From the NCBI GenBank assembly GCA_031279635.1, contig JAITIC010000028.1, forward strand, positions 1 to 37,612: a DNA stretch of 37,612 bases, read 5' to 3'. This stretch comes from Treponema sp. GTDB taxonomy: Bacteria > Spirochaetota > Spirochaetia > Treponematales > Breznakiellaceae. Positions 1-8,299 of the stretch are shown one piece after another (the stretch's first letter is position 1; each line of letters begins with the position of its first letter). The notes under the pieces were generated by a model. It saw only the letters and a list, made by a program, of their open reading frames with translations. It was not told where the DNA came from and searched no databases. Both the position numbers and the translations under genes were made by a program.

Positions 1-60
1 CAGCGTTGGCAGCACTGTTTCTATGCGATTTAGTATCGCTAATACATCTACATCTTTCAT
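1..60 (-). CDS. Start of an unrecognised gene, cut by the window edge
   Basis: Reading leftward from an ATG at 60-58 the frame stays open for 20 codons to the window edge, giving MKDVDVLAILNRIETVLPTL. The product is not recognised. The best support is the promoter immediately upstream (TTGACA, 18-nt spacer, TATACT), whose -10 box ends 6 nt before the ATG, leaving almost no leader and no ribosome site. The local DNA is much more AT-rich than the rest of the window, so this gene may belong to a different, possibly acquired, segment. Confidence 0.45.
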   Translation of the reverse strand, partial: MKDVDVLAILNRIETVLPTL

Positions 61-66
61 GCTTGA

Positions 67-96
67 AGTATAGCATATTTATTTCATATTTGTCAA
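67..96 (-). promoter_or_regulatory. Sigma-70-type promoter of the left-edge gene, probably leaderless
   Basis: On the minus strand TTGACA (96-91) and TATACT (72-67) are separated by 18 nt. Only six bases (TCAAGC) lie between the -10 box and the ATG at 60, so the expected start of transcription is at or next to the start codon. Confidence 0.55.
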
Positions 97-121
97 TGTT
101 ATTTATATACACTTCCTAAAC

Positions 122-553
122 AAATCACAGATTACCGTCCAGGTGGGCGGCCGCCCGAACCCGGCGCTTGATACCGCAATCGAAATTTCTCAGGCCGCAG
201 CCGATAAGCTGGGGATATACAAAGATATTCCCACGTGGGTATGGCTCGAACCGGTACCCGCGGCGGACACGACGGCCAAACACGTCATGCGGCCCCGGAT
301 CGGGGTCTTCAGGCAGACGGGGAACGCCACCATTCTGCCCTCCGGAACAGGCTTGACCGCTTCCCATACCACCCTGCCGATGGGGATAAAGGTAAAAGTG
401 ACCAATCCCACCAACTCAAGGAGCGTGACCGTTACCATAAGCGACCGCATCAGGGCTTCCAAAGAGCGGATTATTGATATGTCACAAGCTGCGGCCAGGG
501 CGCTCGGCATACAGCGCACCTCCAAGGTCCAGATCGAAACAACGGACGGTTAA
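122..553 (+). pseudogene. RlpA-like double-psi beta-barrel protein, 5' truncated
   Basis: The C-terminal half matches the RlpA double-psi barrel: LTASHTTLPMGIKVKVTNP, then VTISDR and RIIDMSQAAARALGI. The N-terminal part ends a second, earlier copy of the same fold (TAIEISQAAADKLGI), so the intact protein probably had tandem barrels. There is no signal peptide and no proper start: GTG 143 lies inside the fold, and the homologous-looking reading continues upstream to about 122 before entering AT-rich, non-homologous DNA. RlpA proteins act on septal peptidoglycan in the periplasm; some cleave naked glycan strands and others only bind. The fragment is probably the leftover of a larger gene cut by a rearrangement. 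A start at GTG 143 cannot be fully excluded, but it would give a protein with no export signal. Confidence 0.6.
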
Positions 554-602
554 TGTCCGTACCCAAAGGCGCAGCGTTTGGGCAATTAAGAGGAAGAACA
601 CT

Positions 603-1640
603 ATGAAAAAGATACGGTTTATTATAATGGCATTGGCCTTGTGCGCGCTTCCGCGGCTCCAGGCCCAGCAGCAACTCATCATCTACACCTGGGAGGAAAT
701 ATTCCCCCGGGAGATTCTTGACGGCTTTGAAAGGGCGAACCCGGGCCTGGAAATCGTGTATGAGACGTTTGACTACAACGAGAACATGTTTCTGGATCTG
801 CAAAGTACCGAGGCCAGTAATTACGATTTGGTCATAGCTGACGACTATATTATTCAGCTGGTCATTGAAAACGATCTGGCCCAAAAACTTGACAAGAGGA
901 AGCTCGGCAACCTCGTCAATGTTAATCCGTTCTACCAGCATCAGTTTTTTGATCCCAAAGACGAGTACACCGTTCCCTATGGCGCGGGGATACAGACCAT
1001 TGTGTACGATCCGTCAAAGGTAAGGCTGGACATTAAGGGCTACGCGGATTTATGGGACAGGTCTCTCAGGAACAGCGTGGGCGTTCTGGGGAATTACCGC
1101 GTTATGAACGGGATGGCCCTCAAGACGCTCGGCAAGAGTTACAATACCGAAGACATTGCCGATATCAGGAACGCGGGAAGCAAGTTAAAAGAGCTGGTTC
1201 CGAATGTCCGCCTGATTGACGACAGCGGTCTTGATAAGGAACTGGTCTCCGGCAGGTTATCCGCGGCGGTAATGTACACCGATATGGCAATGCGGGCAAG
1301 ACAGAGAAACCCCAATCTTAAAACGGTATTTCCCCGCGAAGGCATAGGCTTCGGCATCATGGCAGGCTTTATTCCCAGGAATGCGCCCAACGCGGACGCC
1401 GCCCACAAGTTCCTCAACTATATCCTTGACGCCAGGCGGGGCGCCCAGTGTTTTGAATATCTCGGCTATTACTGTACCTACAACGGGTCGGAGCAATATA
1501 TCAAACCGGAGATGAAGGAATTTCTTATTCTTCCCCGATTCAACACATTTGAGATGATTCAGAATTTTGTAAGTCAGGCGGCAGAGGACGAGCACCAGCG
1601 GATATGGAGCGAATTCGAGACTGCGGTAAGCAAACAATGA
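603..1640 (+). CDS. potD: Spermidine/putrescine-type ABC transporter substrate-binding protein
   Basis: The product is 345 residues with a signal peptide (MKKIRFIIMALALCALPRLQAQ). The mature protein has the PotD-family opening (LIIYTWEEIFPREILDGFE), the YDLVIADDY segment, VPYGAGIQTIVYDPS and a C-terminal helical lobe. PotD captures polyamines in the periplasm and passes them to the PotABC permease. The start at 603 is set by AGGAAG nine bases upstream and by the signal peptide; a longer reading from 474 has neither. No potA, potB or potC lies nearby. The next gene, 18 bp downstream, is a different type of transporter, so the usual partners are either elsewhere or replaced. Substrate identity is a family-level inference. 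Confidence 0.82.
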   Translation: MKKIRFIIMALALCALPRLQAQQQLIIYTWEEIFPREILDGFERANPGLEIVYETFDYNENMFLDLQSTEASNYDLVIADDYIIQLVIENDLAQKLDKRKLGNLVNVNPFYQHQFFDPKDEYTVPYGAGIQTIVYDPSKVRLDIKGYADLWDRSLRNSVGVLGNYRVMNGMALKTLGKSYNTEDIADIRNAGSKLKELVPNVRLIDDSGLDKELVSGRLSAAVMYTDMAMRARQRNPNLKTVFPREGIGFGIMAGFIPRNAPNADAAHKFLNYILDARRGAQCFEYLGYYCTYNGSEQYIKPEMKEFLILPRFNTFEMIQNFVSQAAEDEHQRIWSEFETAVSKQ

Positions 1641-1658
1641 GAACGTCCTCCTGAGCTT

Positions 1659-3584
1659 ATGGAAAAGGCGGACTGCATAACCCGTGACTATATACGGGAT
1701 TTTTTCAGGCTGACCGAGGAAAATGATAAAGCCGTAATAGATTTTATCATGGCCCGGTTGGTCCTGAAAGAATTTGCGCATAACACTTACATCTGCCGCG
1801 CCGGGGACGAGGCGGACTCCATGTACTTTATTGATTCGGGGACCGTTACCGTAAGGGGCGCGGGCAATGAAGTAATCAACGAACTGCAGACTGGCGGCTG
1901 TTTTGGGGAGTACGCCGCCCTTACCGGGGACAAACGCCTTGCCGATATACAGGCGCGGGGAACGGTCCGGGTATACGCCCTTGATAAAGAAACACTGCTT
2001 TCCCTGTCCCGGAGTCATTCGGGTATTTACAGCCGCTTTCTCAAAAACATTTATGTACAGGAGTCGGAGCGCTACCGGAAACTGGTCAGGCTGCTCAGCG
2101 CCAAGCGCGGTATCGGATATACGGGCTTCAGAAAGAAGCTGACCCTGCCGTCGCTTTTTTTGAATTACAGTGTTGTTTTTACGATCTTTTTCGCCGTCCT
2201 GTTATTTGCCCCCAATCCCGCCCTGGAACAAGTGCATCCGTTTTGGCTTTGCTCTCCGGTGGTGTTCATGGTGGCCTATTTGATTATCACCAAACGCGCG
2301 CTTGAGGCCCTGGTGCTCGCGCCAATGTACATCATGATACTTCTGGGAAAACTCAATTTTGCCGGGCTCTTTTGCGCGCGTATAGTAACCACAATTATTG
2401 ATACGGCGGATCTTCTTGTGATAGTTATGCTGATGGGTTCCCTGACCAGACTTTTTACCGCGTCGGGAAGCGTCAACGCCCTGAGGTATATCGCCCAAAG
2501 AAAAATAAAAAGCGCCAAAGGGACGATGCTGGCCGCCTTCGTGTCGATGGTCTTCATCGCCATTGACGAGTATTTGTTGTTCCTTATAAACGGCGCCTGT
2601 TTTGTCAACCTGGCGGATGAAAAACGGATTCCCCGTGAAAAATCCGCCATGGTTATGGGAATGTCGCCGGGGGCGCTGTGTATTTTAAGCCCCATGTCCC
2701 TTACCGGCATTTACCTTACCGGCCTTATCGTCATGTCAAGCGGGCAGAAAGGGCTTTTTATCGAAGCCATTCGCTATAACTTTGCCGCAATTATCATGAT
2801 TGTAGTGATTCTGCTCCTCGCCTTTGAAAAGCTGCCGCTGGTCGGCGCGTTGAAAAAAGCGGCAATCCGGGTGAAGGAAGGGGGGGACCTGTGGCCTGAG
2901 GGCACGGATAATCCCGAAGAGGAAGAAAATTCCGCCCTGCGGGGACGGGTAAGAAACCTGTTGCTGCCGGTTCTGCTTCTTATCGTCAGCTCGATTGCCG
3001 CCGGGACTCTTGAGGCGGGAGAGTTTCAGATCAACGTACTGTACGGGATGATTATCACCCTGATCGGTACTTTTCTGTTGTACTGTTTTCAGCAATACAT
3101 GTCCCCCGATCAGTTTTTCAAAAATGTGGTATACGGCATTGAAAGCATGATCGGCCCTATCTTCATGTTCATTATGGGGAAATGTTTCGCCAACGGCATG
3201 GACGAGATCGGTTTTTCGGCCTGGCTTGACGGGCTTGTGCAGAGCGTTATCCGGGGACATGTCTGGCTGCTGCCGCTTATCATTTTCGGCGTTTGTACTT
3301 TCGTGGGCGCGCTGTTCGATAACCCCTGGGCCATGTATGCCATCGGCATGCCCATCGCGGTGGGTTTTGCCGCCACTATGCACGGAAACACCGCGCTTTA
3401 TGTGGGCGCGGTCTGCGCCGCGGGTTTGCTGGGAAACGAAATCGCTATGGGCGACATCTTTTTTATCGGTCCCATGCTGGGCATAAACCCGATGAGCTAC
3501 TATCAGGCCAAGCTGCCCTATGTGATCGCCGTCGGGGTCCTTGCCGCCCTCGCCTACGCCGCCGTGGGCTATTGGGGACTGTGA
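1659..3584 (+). CDS. Cyclic-nucleotide-binding domain fused to an NhaC-type transporter
   Basis: This 641-residue protein has two parts. Residues about 15-130 form a CAP/cNMP-binding beta roll (FIDSGTVTV; phosphate-binding-cassette-like GCFGEYAALTGDKRLADI with its Arg). From about residue 160 to the end there are roughly a dozen hydrophobic segments of the NhaC/ion-transporter type, including IDEYLLFLINGACFVNLADE and KSAMVMGMSPGALCILSP, which correspond to the conserved DD-Y-F/Na+ site region of NhaC proteins. A cytoplasmic acidic loop (about 415-430) splits the membrane domain. NhaC relatives exchange Na+ and H+ or couple organic solutes to them. The N-terminal sensor implies gating by a nucleotide, which is inference. 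It follows potD by 18 bp, so co-transcription is likely. Confidence 0.8.
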   Translation: MEKADCITRDYIRDFFRLTEENDKAVIDFIMARLVLKEFAHNTYICRAGDEADSMYFIDSGTVTVRGAGNEVINELQTGGCFGEYAALTGDKRLADIQARGTVRVYALDKETLLSLSRSHSGIYSRFLKNIYVQESERYRKLVRLLSAKRGIGYTGFRKKLTLPSLFLNYSVVFTIFFAVLLFAPNPALEQVHPFWLCSPVVFMVAYLIITKRALEALVLAPMYIMILLGKLNFAGLFCARIVTTIIDTADLLVIVMLMGSLTRLFTASGSVNALRYIAQRKIKSAKGTMLAAFVSMVFIAIDEYLLFLINGACFVNLADEKRIPREKSAMVMGMSPGALCILSPMSLTGIYLTGLIVMSSGQKGLFIEAIRYNFAAIIMIVVILLLAFEKLPLVGALKKAAIRVKEGGDLWPEGTDNPEEEENSALRGRVRNLLLPVLLLIVSSIAAGTLEAGEFQINVLYGMIITLIGTFLLYCFQQYMSPDQFFKNVVYGIESMIGPIFMFIMGKCFANGMDEIGFSAWLDGLVQSVIRGHVWLLPLIIFGVCTFVGALFDNPWAMYAIGMPIAVGFAATMHGNTALYVGAVCAAGLLGNEIAMGDIFFIGPMLGINPMSYYQAKLPYVIAVGVLAALAYAAVGYWGL

Positions 3585-3598
3585 CGGGGATTGCCCGA

Positions 3599-3694
3599 AT
3601 GAGCCTCCGCGGAGCAGAGCTTGGCAAGTGCAGCTTGCATGGCAAGCATAGTTTGCCTTAGGGTATTAAACCAGACTTTCGAATCAAAAAGTCC
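3599..3694 (+). repeat. Dispersed hairpin repeat, copy A
   Basis: The copy starts with GAGCCTCCGC, contains a degenerate GGCAAGC/GTTTGCC stem and ends with GGTATTAAACCAGACTTTCG. It begins 15 nt after the stop codon of the transporter gene. The same end sequence recurs at 12168-12190, 18337-18354, 30457-30480, 33220-33247 and 33946-33967. The rest of 3585-3860 shows no gene. Confidence 0.8.
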
Positions 3695-3861
3695 GCGGAA
3701 TTCCGATTTCAACCACGGGCGGAACCGACAGAACCGATATGATAGCGTGTAAGGCGAAAATTGCCCCCTCAATTCGTCCGCGGCTGTCCGTGTAGTGCCC
3801 ATGCATGCGCGGACTTGCGGTTGTCTTGAATTCGGAATTGCTGAAAATCCGCAAATTGCCC

Positions 3862-3890
3862 TTGACAAAATTTTGGTTTTTATCTATTTT
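3862..3890 (+). promoter_or_regulatory. Promoter of the rex-serC-serA operon
   Basis: TTGACA (3862-3867) and TATTTT (3885-3890) are separated by exactly 17 nt. The predicted transcription start at about 3897 falls inside the Rex palindrome, so repressor binding would block this promoter directly. Confidence 0.8.
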
Positions 3891-3893
3891 ATC

Positions 3894-3909
3894 TGTGAAA
3901 TATTTCACA
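3894..3909. promoter_or_regulatory. Rex operator
   Basis: TGTGAAATATTTCACA is a perfect 16-bp palindrome and matches the core of the known Rex box (TTGTGAA-N4-TTCACAA) except at the outermost left base. It lies just downstream of the -10 box and 7 bp before the rex start codon, which fits NADH-relieved autoregulation. Confidence 0.85.
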
Positions 3910-3916
3910 AGGGGAA

Positions 3917-4576
3917 ATGGCGTCCGGCGCCGGGAAAACAGTGTCTGTCAGCTTATCCGGGCCGGCAAAAGAGCGGCTCTTGCAGCTTATGCGGCTGCTG
4001 GAAAAACACGCCGCTCATGGAGAACGGGGGCCGGTTACTTCCGCGCAGGCGGAGCAGCTTACGGGCTGGCCGAGGGATACCATCAGAAAGGACATTTCCT
4101 GCCTGCATGGGGCGGACGAGGCCGCTATCGGGAACAGCGCGGGCTATAATCCGGAACTGCTGATCCCGCTGATAAAAAAAGCTCTGAGGCTGGACCGCCG
4201 GGCGAAGTTCTGCGTGGTGGGCCTGGGGCGGCTGGGATCGGCCTACCTTAATTTTACGCCGCCGGAGTTGGGGGAATTTGAGCTTGCCGCCGGGTTTGAC
4301 ACCAACGTGAACAGGGTGGAGATTCTCAAGGCCGCGGCGCCGCTGTACCCGGCTTATAAAATGCCCGAGATTATCGGCCGGTTCGGCATCAAGATCGCCC
4401 TGCTCTGCGTTCCCGCGGAGGCGGCGCAGGCGGCGGCGGAAAAATGCGCCGCCGCCGGAATCCGGGGCATTCTCAACTTTGCGCCGGCGGCGTTGAGTCT
4501 GCCGCCGGAAGTGGCGGTTCATAACGTGTTTGTGGCGGACGAACTGAGGAATTTGGCTGTTAAAATGAGGAGTTAA
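3917..4576 (+). CDS. rex: Redox-sensing transcriptional repressor Rex
   Basis: The 219-residue product has the usual Rex length and order. An N-terminal winged helix (residues about 15-75, with DTIRKDISCL as the recognition region) is followed by a Rossmann domain (FCVVGLGRLGSAYLNF, then AAGFDTNVNRV) and the late signature GIRGILNFAPAALSLP. Rex binds DNA when NAD+ is high and leaves it when NADH rises, usually controlling fermentative and anaerobic genes. AAGGGG sits a few bases before ATG 3917, and the Rex palindrome overlaps the transcription start. The gene ends one base before serC starts, so rex and the serine genes are one transcript. Confidence 0.93.
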   Translation: MASGAGKTVSVSLSGPAKERLLQLMRLLEKHAAHGERGPVTSAQAEQLTGWPRDTIRKDISCLHGADEAAIGNSAGYNPELLIPLIKKALRLDRRAKFCVVGLGRLGSAYLNFTPPELGEFELAAGFDTNVNRVEILKAAAPLYPAYKMPEIIGRFGIKIALLCVPAEAAQAAAEKCAAAGIRGILNFAPAALSLPPEVAVHNVFVADELRNLAVKMRS

Positions 4577-4577
4577 C

Positions 4578-5681
4578 ATGAAACGAGTGTACAATTTTTC
4601 GCCGGGGCCTTCGGCCCTGCCGCTGCCTGTTTTGGAAAAGGCGGCGGCTGAAATGTGCGATACCAACGGCAGCGGCCAGTCCGTTATGGAAATGAGCCAC
4701 CGCTCCAAAGACTTTAAACCTATTATCGAAAAGGCCGAATCCCTGCTCCGGGAACTGACCGGCATACCGCCCAACTACAAAGTGCTTTTTTTGCAGGGCG
4801 GCGCTTCTTTGCAGTTCTCCATGATTCCCCTCAACCTTGCGGCGGAAACAGGCGCGGGCAGAAAAAAGGCCGCCTACATCGAAACCGGCGTCTGGGCGGA
4901 CAAGGCCGCCAAAGAAGCCGCGAAATTCGCCGGCGCGGAAGTGCGGGCAAGTTCCAAAGACAAGGCCTATACCTACATCCCCAAGGCGCCCGCCCCTGAG
5001 CCGGGAGACGCCTATTATCACATAACGCTGAACAACACCATTGTGGGTACCAAATGGGCGGAGATTCCCGATACCGGAAAAGTTCCCCTCGTGGCGGACA
5101 TTTCGAGTAACATTCTCTCCGAGCCGCTGGACGTTTCCCAATTCGGTCTCCTGTACGCCGGCGCGCAGAAAAACCTGGGGCCTGCCGGGACCACGGTGGT
5201 GATCATTCGGGAAGATCTTCTCGGCCATGCCGCCGATAAAACACCGGCCATGCTCCGTTACGACATTCATGCCGCCGAAGGTTCAATGTATAACACCCCG
5301 CCCTGTTACGGGATTTACATCATCGGCCTGGTGCTGGAATGGCTTAAAAATCTCGGCGGCGTCGAAGCAATAGCGAAACTCAACCGGGAAAAGGCGGGGC
5401 TTTTCTATCAATACCTTGAAAGTTCAAAGCTCTTTTATTCACCGGTGGAAAAAGCCTCCCGCAGTTTAATGAACATCCCCTTTGTCAGCAGAGTAGAAGA
5501 TTCTGAAAAGCGGGCCGCCCTTGAGAGCCGCTTTGTAAAGGAAGCCGCCGCCTCGGGCCTCGTGAACCTTGCCGGCCACCGCCTGGTAGGCGGCATGAGG
5601 GCCAGCATCTACAACGCCATGCCTGTTGAGGGCGTTAAGGCGCTCATTCAGTTTATGGAGAAATTTGAGCAGGCGCGGTAA
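4578..5681 (+). CDS. serC: Phosphoserine aminotransferase
   Basis: The enzyme converts 3-phosphohydroxypyruvate and glutamate to phosphoserine and 2-oxoglutarate, the second step of serine synthesis, using PLP in the cytoplasm. The 367-residue length is standard. Visible family marks are the opening YNFSPGPSALPLPVLEKA, the HRSKDF segment, FLQGGASLQFSMIP, and the PLP lysine in YAGAQKNLGPAG (about residue 197). AGGAG lies six bases before ATG 4578, overlapping the end of rex. serA follows after 17 bp with its own AAGGAG. No serB was seen in the window. Confidence 0.96.
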   Translation: MKRVYNFSPGPSALPLPVLEKAAAEMCDTNGSGQSVMEMSHRSKDFKPIIEKAESLLRELTGIPPNYKVLFLQGGASLQFSMIPLNLAAETGAGRKKAAYIETGVWADKAAKEAAKFAGAEVRASSKDKAYTYIPKAPAPEPGDAYYHITLNNTIVGTKWAEIPDTGKVPLVADISSNILSEPLDVSQFGLLYAGAQKNLGPAGTTVVIIREDLLGHAADKTPAMLRYDIHAAEGSMYNTPPCYGIYIIGLVLEWLKNLGGVEAIAKLNREKAGLFYQYLESSKLFYSPVEKASRSLMNIPFVSRVEDSEKRAALESRFVKEAAASGLVNLAGHRLVGGMRASIYNAMPVEGVKALIQFMEKFEQAR

Positions 5682-5698
5682 GCCTTCAAGGAGCAGCC

Positions 5699-6880
5699 AT
5701 GTTTCGCATCAGAACGATGAATAAAATCAGTCCCCTGGGGCTGGAGCTTTTTCCCAGGGATAAATACGAAGTCGCCAGTGAGATTCCCCATCCGGACGCC
5801 ATTCTGGTGCGGAGCGCGGATCTGCACAACGCGGAGATTCCCGATTCAGTGCTGGCCATTGCCCGGGCCGGGGCGGGAGTCAACAATATCCCTGTTCACC
5901 AGTGCAGCGACAGGGGCCTCGTGGTGTTCAACACCCCGGGCGGCAATGCCAACGCGGTAAAAGAACTGGCCCTCGCGGCGCTGCTCATCGCGTCACGCGA
6001 CATTGTGCGGGGGATCGGCTGGGCCGCATCCATTGCCGGAAGGGCGGACGAGGTGCCGGACCTGGTGGAAAAGGAAAAATCGAAATTTGAGGGGCCGGAA
6101 CTCCGGGGTAAAACCCTGGGGGTAATCGGCCTTGGGGCTATCGGCGTGATGGTGGCCAATGACGCGGTCGCTCTGGGCATGGATGTTATCGGCTACGATC
6201 CCTATATTTCGGTGGACGCCGCCTGGAATCTTTCGAGGGAAGTTGTCCGCGCCGATACCCTGGAAGGGTTGCTGGCAAAGGCCGATTATATCAGCCTGCA
6301 CATCCCCCTGGGCGATACCACCAGGGGCCTTTTGAACGCCGAGAAATTCCGCTTTATGAAGAAGGGGGCGCGGGTCGTCAACCTGGCCCGCGGGGGACTG
6401 GTCAACGAGGCCGACATTATCGAAGCCCTGCAATCGGAAAAACTCGCCGTGTATATAACGGATTTTCCCTCAGCGGAACTGCTCGCCTGCAAAAACGCTA
6501 TTTGCATTCCCCACCTGGGCGCTTCCACACCCGAAGCGGAAGACAACTGCGCCATTATGGCGGTAAAGCAGCTCATGGATTTTCTTGAAACCGGCGCCGT
6601 CCGCAATTCGGTGAATTATCCCCGCTGCAAACTGGACCAGCGCGCCCCGTTCCGCCTGCTGGTGGCAAACCGTAACATTCCCAACATGGTGGGGCAGATA
6701 ACCACGATTCTCGCCGGGGCGAATATCAACATAACCGATCTGATCAACCACCACCGTGATGAATTTGCGTATAACATCATTGACACTGAACAGCAAATTC
6801 CCAATTCGGTTTTTAAACAGCTGCGGCAGGTGGACGGCATTATCCGCATCAGGCTGATAGAAAAATACCCTGCGGTATAA
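5699..6880 (+). CDS. serA: D-3-phosphoglycerate dehydrogenase
   Basis: The enzyme oxidises 3-phosphoglycerate with NAD+, the committed step of serine synthesis. The 393-residue chain carries the D-2-hydroxyacid dehydrogenase fold: NTPGGNANAVKELALAALL, the nucleotide loop LGVIGLGAIGVMVAND (about residue 140), the catalytic Arg in VNLARGGLVNEAD, the Glu region, and the catalytic His in CIPHLGASTPEAED. A C-terminal ACT domain (about 320-393: NIPNMVGQITTILAGANINI) is present and usually mediates serine feedback. It lacks the extra ASB domain of the longest forms. AAGGAG lies eight bases before ATG 5699. Its NAD+/NADH chemistry is a plausible reason for sharing a transcript with rex. Confidence 0.95.
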   Translation: MFRIRTMNKISPLGLELFPRDKYEVASEIPHPDAILVRSADLHNAEIPDSVLAIARAGAGVNNIPVHQCSDRGLVVFNTPGGNANAVKELALAALLIASRDIVRGIGWAASIAGRADEVPDLVEKEKSKFEGPELRGKTLGVIGLGAIGVMVANDAVALGMDVIGYDPYISVDAAWNLSREVVRADTLEGLLAKADYISLHIPLGDTTRGLLNAEKFRFMKKGARVVNLARGGLVNEADIIEALQSEKLAVYITDFPSAELLACKNAICIPHLGASTPEAEDNCAIMAVKQLMDFLETGAVRNSVNYPRCKLDQRAPFRLLVANRNIPNMVGQITTILAGANINITDLINHHRDEFAYNIIDTEQQIPNSVFKQLRQVDGIIRIRLIEKYPAV

Positions 6881-6899
6881 ATTGAAGAGGATGAAAAAA

Positions 6900-7769
6900 A
6901 TGCATTATATAAAAATAGGTTTTGCGCTGCCGGTGTTCCTGGGCGGCCTGAGCTCTCTGGCGCTCTGCGCGTTTCTGGCGGTCCGCGAACCGGAGCTGTG
7001 GACCTCCGTTTCGGAACGTCCCGAAAGCGTTTCGCTTGAACCGCCCGTTGTTAATGAAGAAATGCCGCCCGAGGTAAACGCCTTTCAGATTTTAACCGGG
7101 AAAAGAGAGCAAAAACCGGACCTGATACAGGAAATGTACCGGGATCCGGACAAACGTGAATGGGTGATTGAATTTTTCCGGGAAATTTGTGACTCACGGG
7201 AAATAGCGGAAGTGATTCTTGCCAACGCGGCGGCCTTTGACATAGCGCCCGCCCTCGCTTTTGCCCTGGGCTGGGAAGAGAGCCGCTTTAATCCCCGCGC
7301 GGTAAACAACAAAAACCGCGATCAGAGTATAGACCGGGGCCTGTTCCAGCTGAACAGCCGCTCTTTTCCCCGCATAGAACCCCAGGCGTTTTTCGACCCT
7401 AAAATCAACGCGTGGAACGGCATGAGTCATCTGAGATTCTGTCTGGACAGCGGCGGCTCGGAAATAGCCGCGCTTGCCATATACAACGCCGGTTCGGGCA
7501 AAATAAAGTCAAGCGGCGCTCCCAGGCAAACCCTGGACTACACGAACCGGATTCTGGAAAACCGCCGGAACATTGAGAGTTATTTTGAGGCGCGTCTCCG
7601 GCGTGAAGCGGAAACTCGTATGGCGGAAAAATTCGCCAACACCCGCGGCCGGGACGCGACCCCGGAGCAGAACATGGACTTCCTGCTGGGGGAATTCTCC
7701 GAAGAGCTTGCCGAATCGGAGCCTGCCCGTCAGCGTCTGATCCGTCTGACCCCGCTTGCCGGCCGCTGA
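6900..7769 (+). CDS. SLT-type lytic transglycosylase, membrane-anchored
   Basis: The chain begins with an N-terminal hydrophobic anchor (residues about 3-28) and then a lysozyme-like SLT domain (about 105-215). The catalytic Glu is in ALGWEESRFNP, followed by RGLFQLNSRSF and AIYNAGSGKI, the standard order for these peptidoglycan-cleaving enzymes. A helical C-terminal tail rich in Arg/Glu follows. ATG 6900 is preferred because GAAGAGG lies nine bases upstream; TTG 6882 and ATG 6891 are in frame but badly placed. It starts 19 bp after serA and may share its transcript, though no functional link is apparent. Confidence 0.85.
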   Translation: MHYIKIGFALPVFLGGLSSLALCAFLAVREPELWTSVSERPESVSLEPPVVNEEMPPEVNAFQILTGKREQKPDLIQEMYRDPDKREWVIEFFREICDSREIAEVILANAAAFDIAPALAFALGWEESRFNPRAVNNKNRDQSIDRGLFQLNSRSFPRIEPQAFFDPKINAWNGMSHLRFCLDSGGSEIAALAIYNAGSGKIKSSGAPRQTLDYTNRILENRRNIESYFEARLRREAETRMAEKFANTRGRDATPEQNMDFLLGEFSEELAESEPARQRLIRLTPLAGR

Positions 7770-7806
7770 AAGGAGGAGTGTCTCGATTAGGAACATACGA
7801 ACGCAA

Positions 7807-8268
7807 ATGGAAACGGTACTGAGCGTGTATACCGACGGAGGCTGTCTGGGTAATCCCGGTCCGGGGGGCTGGGCTTATGTGATGGTCCTGAGAACCTTTC
7901 AGGGAGAGAAGGTAGTGGCCGAAGGGAAAGGGGCCGAAAAGGACACAACGAATAACCGCATGGAATTGCAGGCGGTAATCTCCGCGTTACGCGCATTAAG
8001 AGCCGCCAAAGAGCTGCCATGGAAAGCGGTAGTGTTTACCGATTCGCAGTATGTGCAGAAAGGTATCACCGCGTGGATACAGCTCTGGAAAAAGAACAAC
8101 TGGCGCACCAGCGACAAGCAGCCGGTAAAAAACCAGGATTTATGGAAAAGGCTGGAGGTTCTGACCGAAGATCTGACGCTGCAATGGGAGTGGGTAAAAG
8201 GCCACGCGGGAAACAACTGGAACGAGCGCTGCGACCGCATGACCCATGAGGCTATCACCGCGCTGTAG
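7807..8268 (+). CDS. rnhA: Ribonuclease HI
   Basis: RNase HI degrades RNA in RNA-DNA hybrids. At 153 residues the protein has the normal size. All four acidic catalytic residues are visible: Asp in VYTDGGCLGNPGPGGW, Glu in NNRMELQAVI, Asp in VFTDSQYVQKG and Asp in NERCDRMT, plus the flexible-loop His in VKGHAGN. The start is uncertain. ATG 7807 matches family N-termini, but the strong AAAGGAGG site is at 7769-7776, about 30 nt upstream. An in-frame ATT at 7786 is at the right distance from it and could be a rare start giving seven extra residues. Confidence 0.93.
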   Translation: METVLSVYTDGGCLGNPGPGGWAYVMVLRTFQGEKVVAEGKGAEKDTTNNRMELQAVISALRALRAAKELPWKAVVFTDSQYVQKGITAWIQLWKKNNWRTSDKQPVKNQDLWKRLEVLTEDLTLQWEWVKGHAGNNWNERCDRMTHEAITAL

Positions 8269-8299
8269 GAGCCTGTTGCACTTGTAGGTTTGCCCTTTT

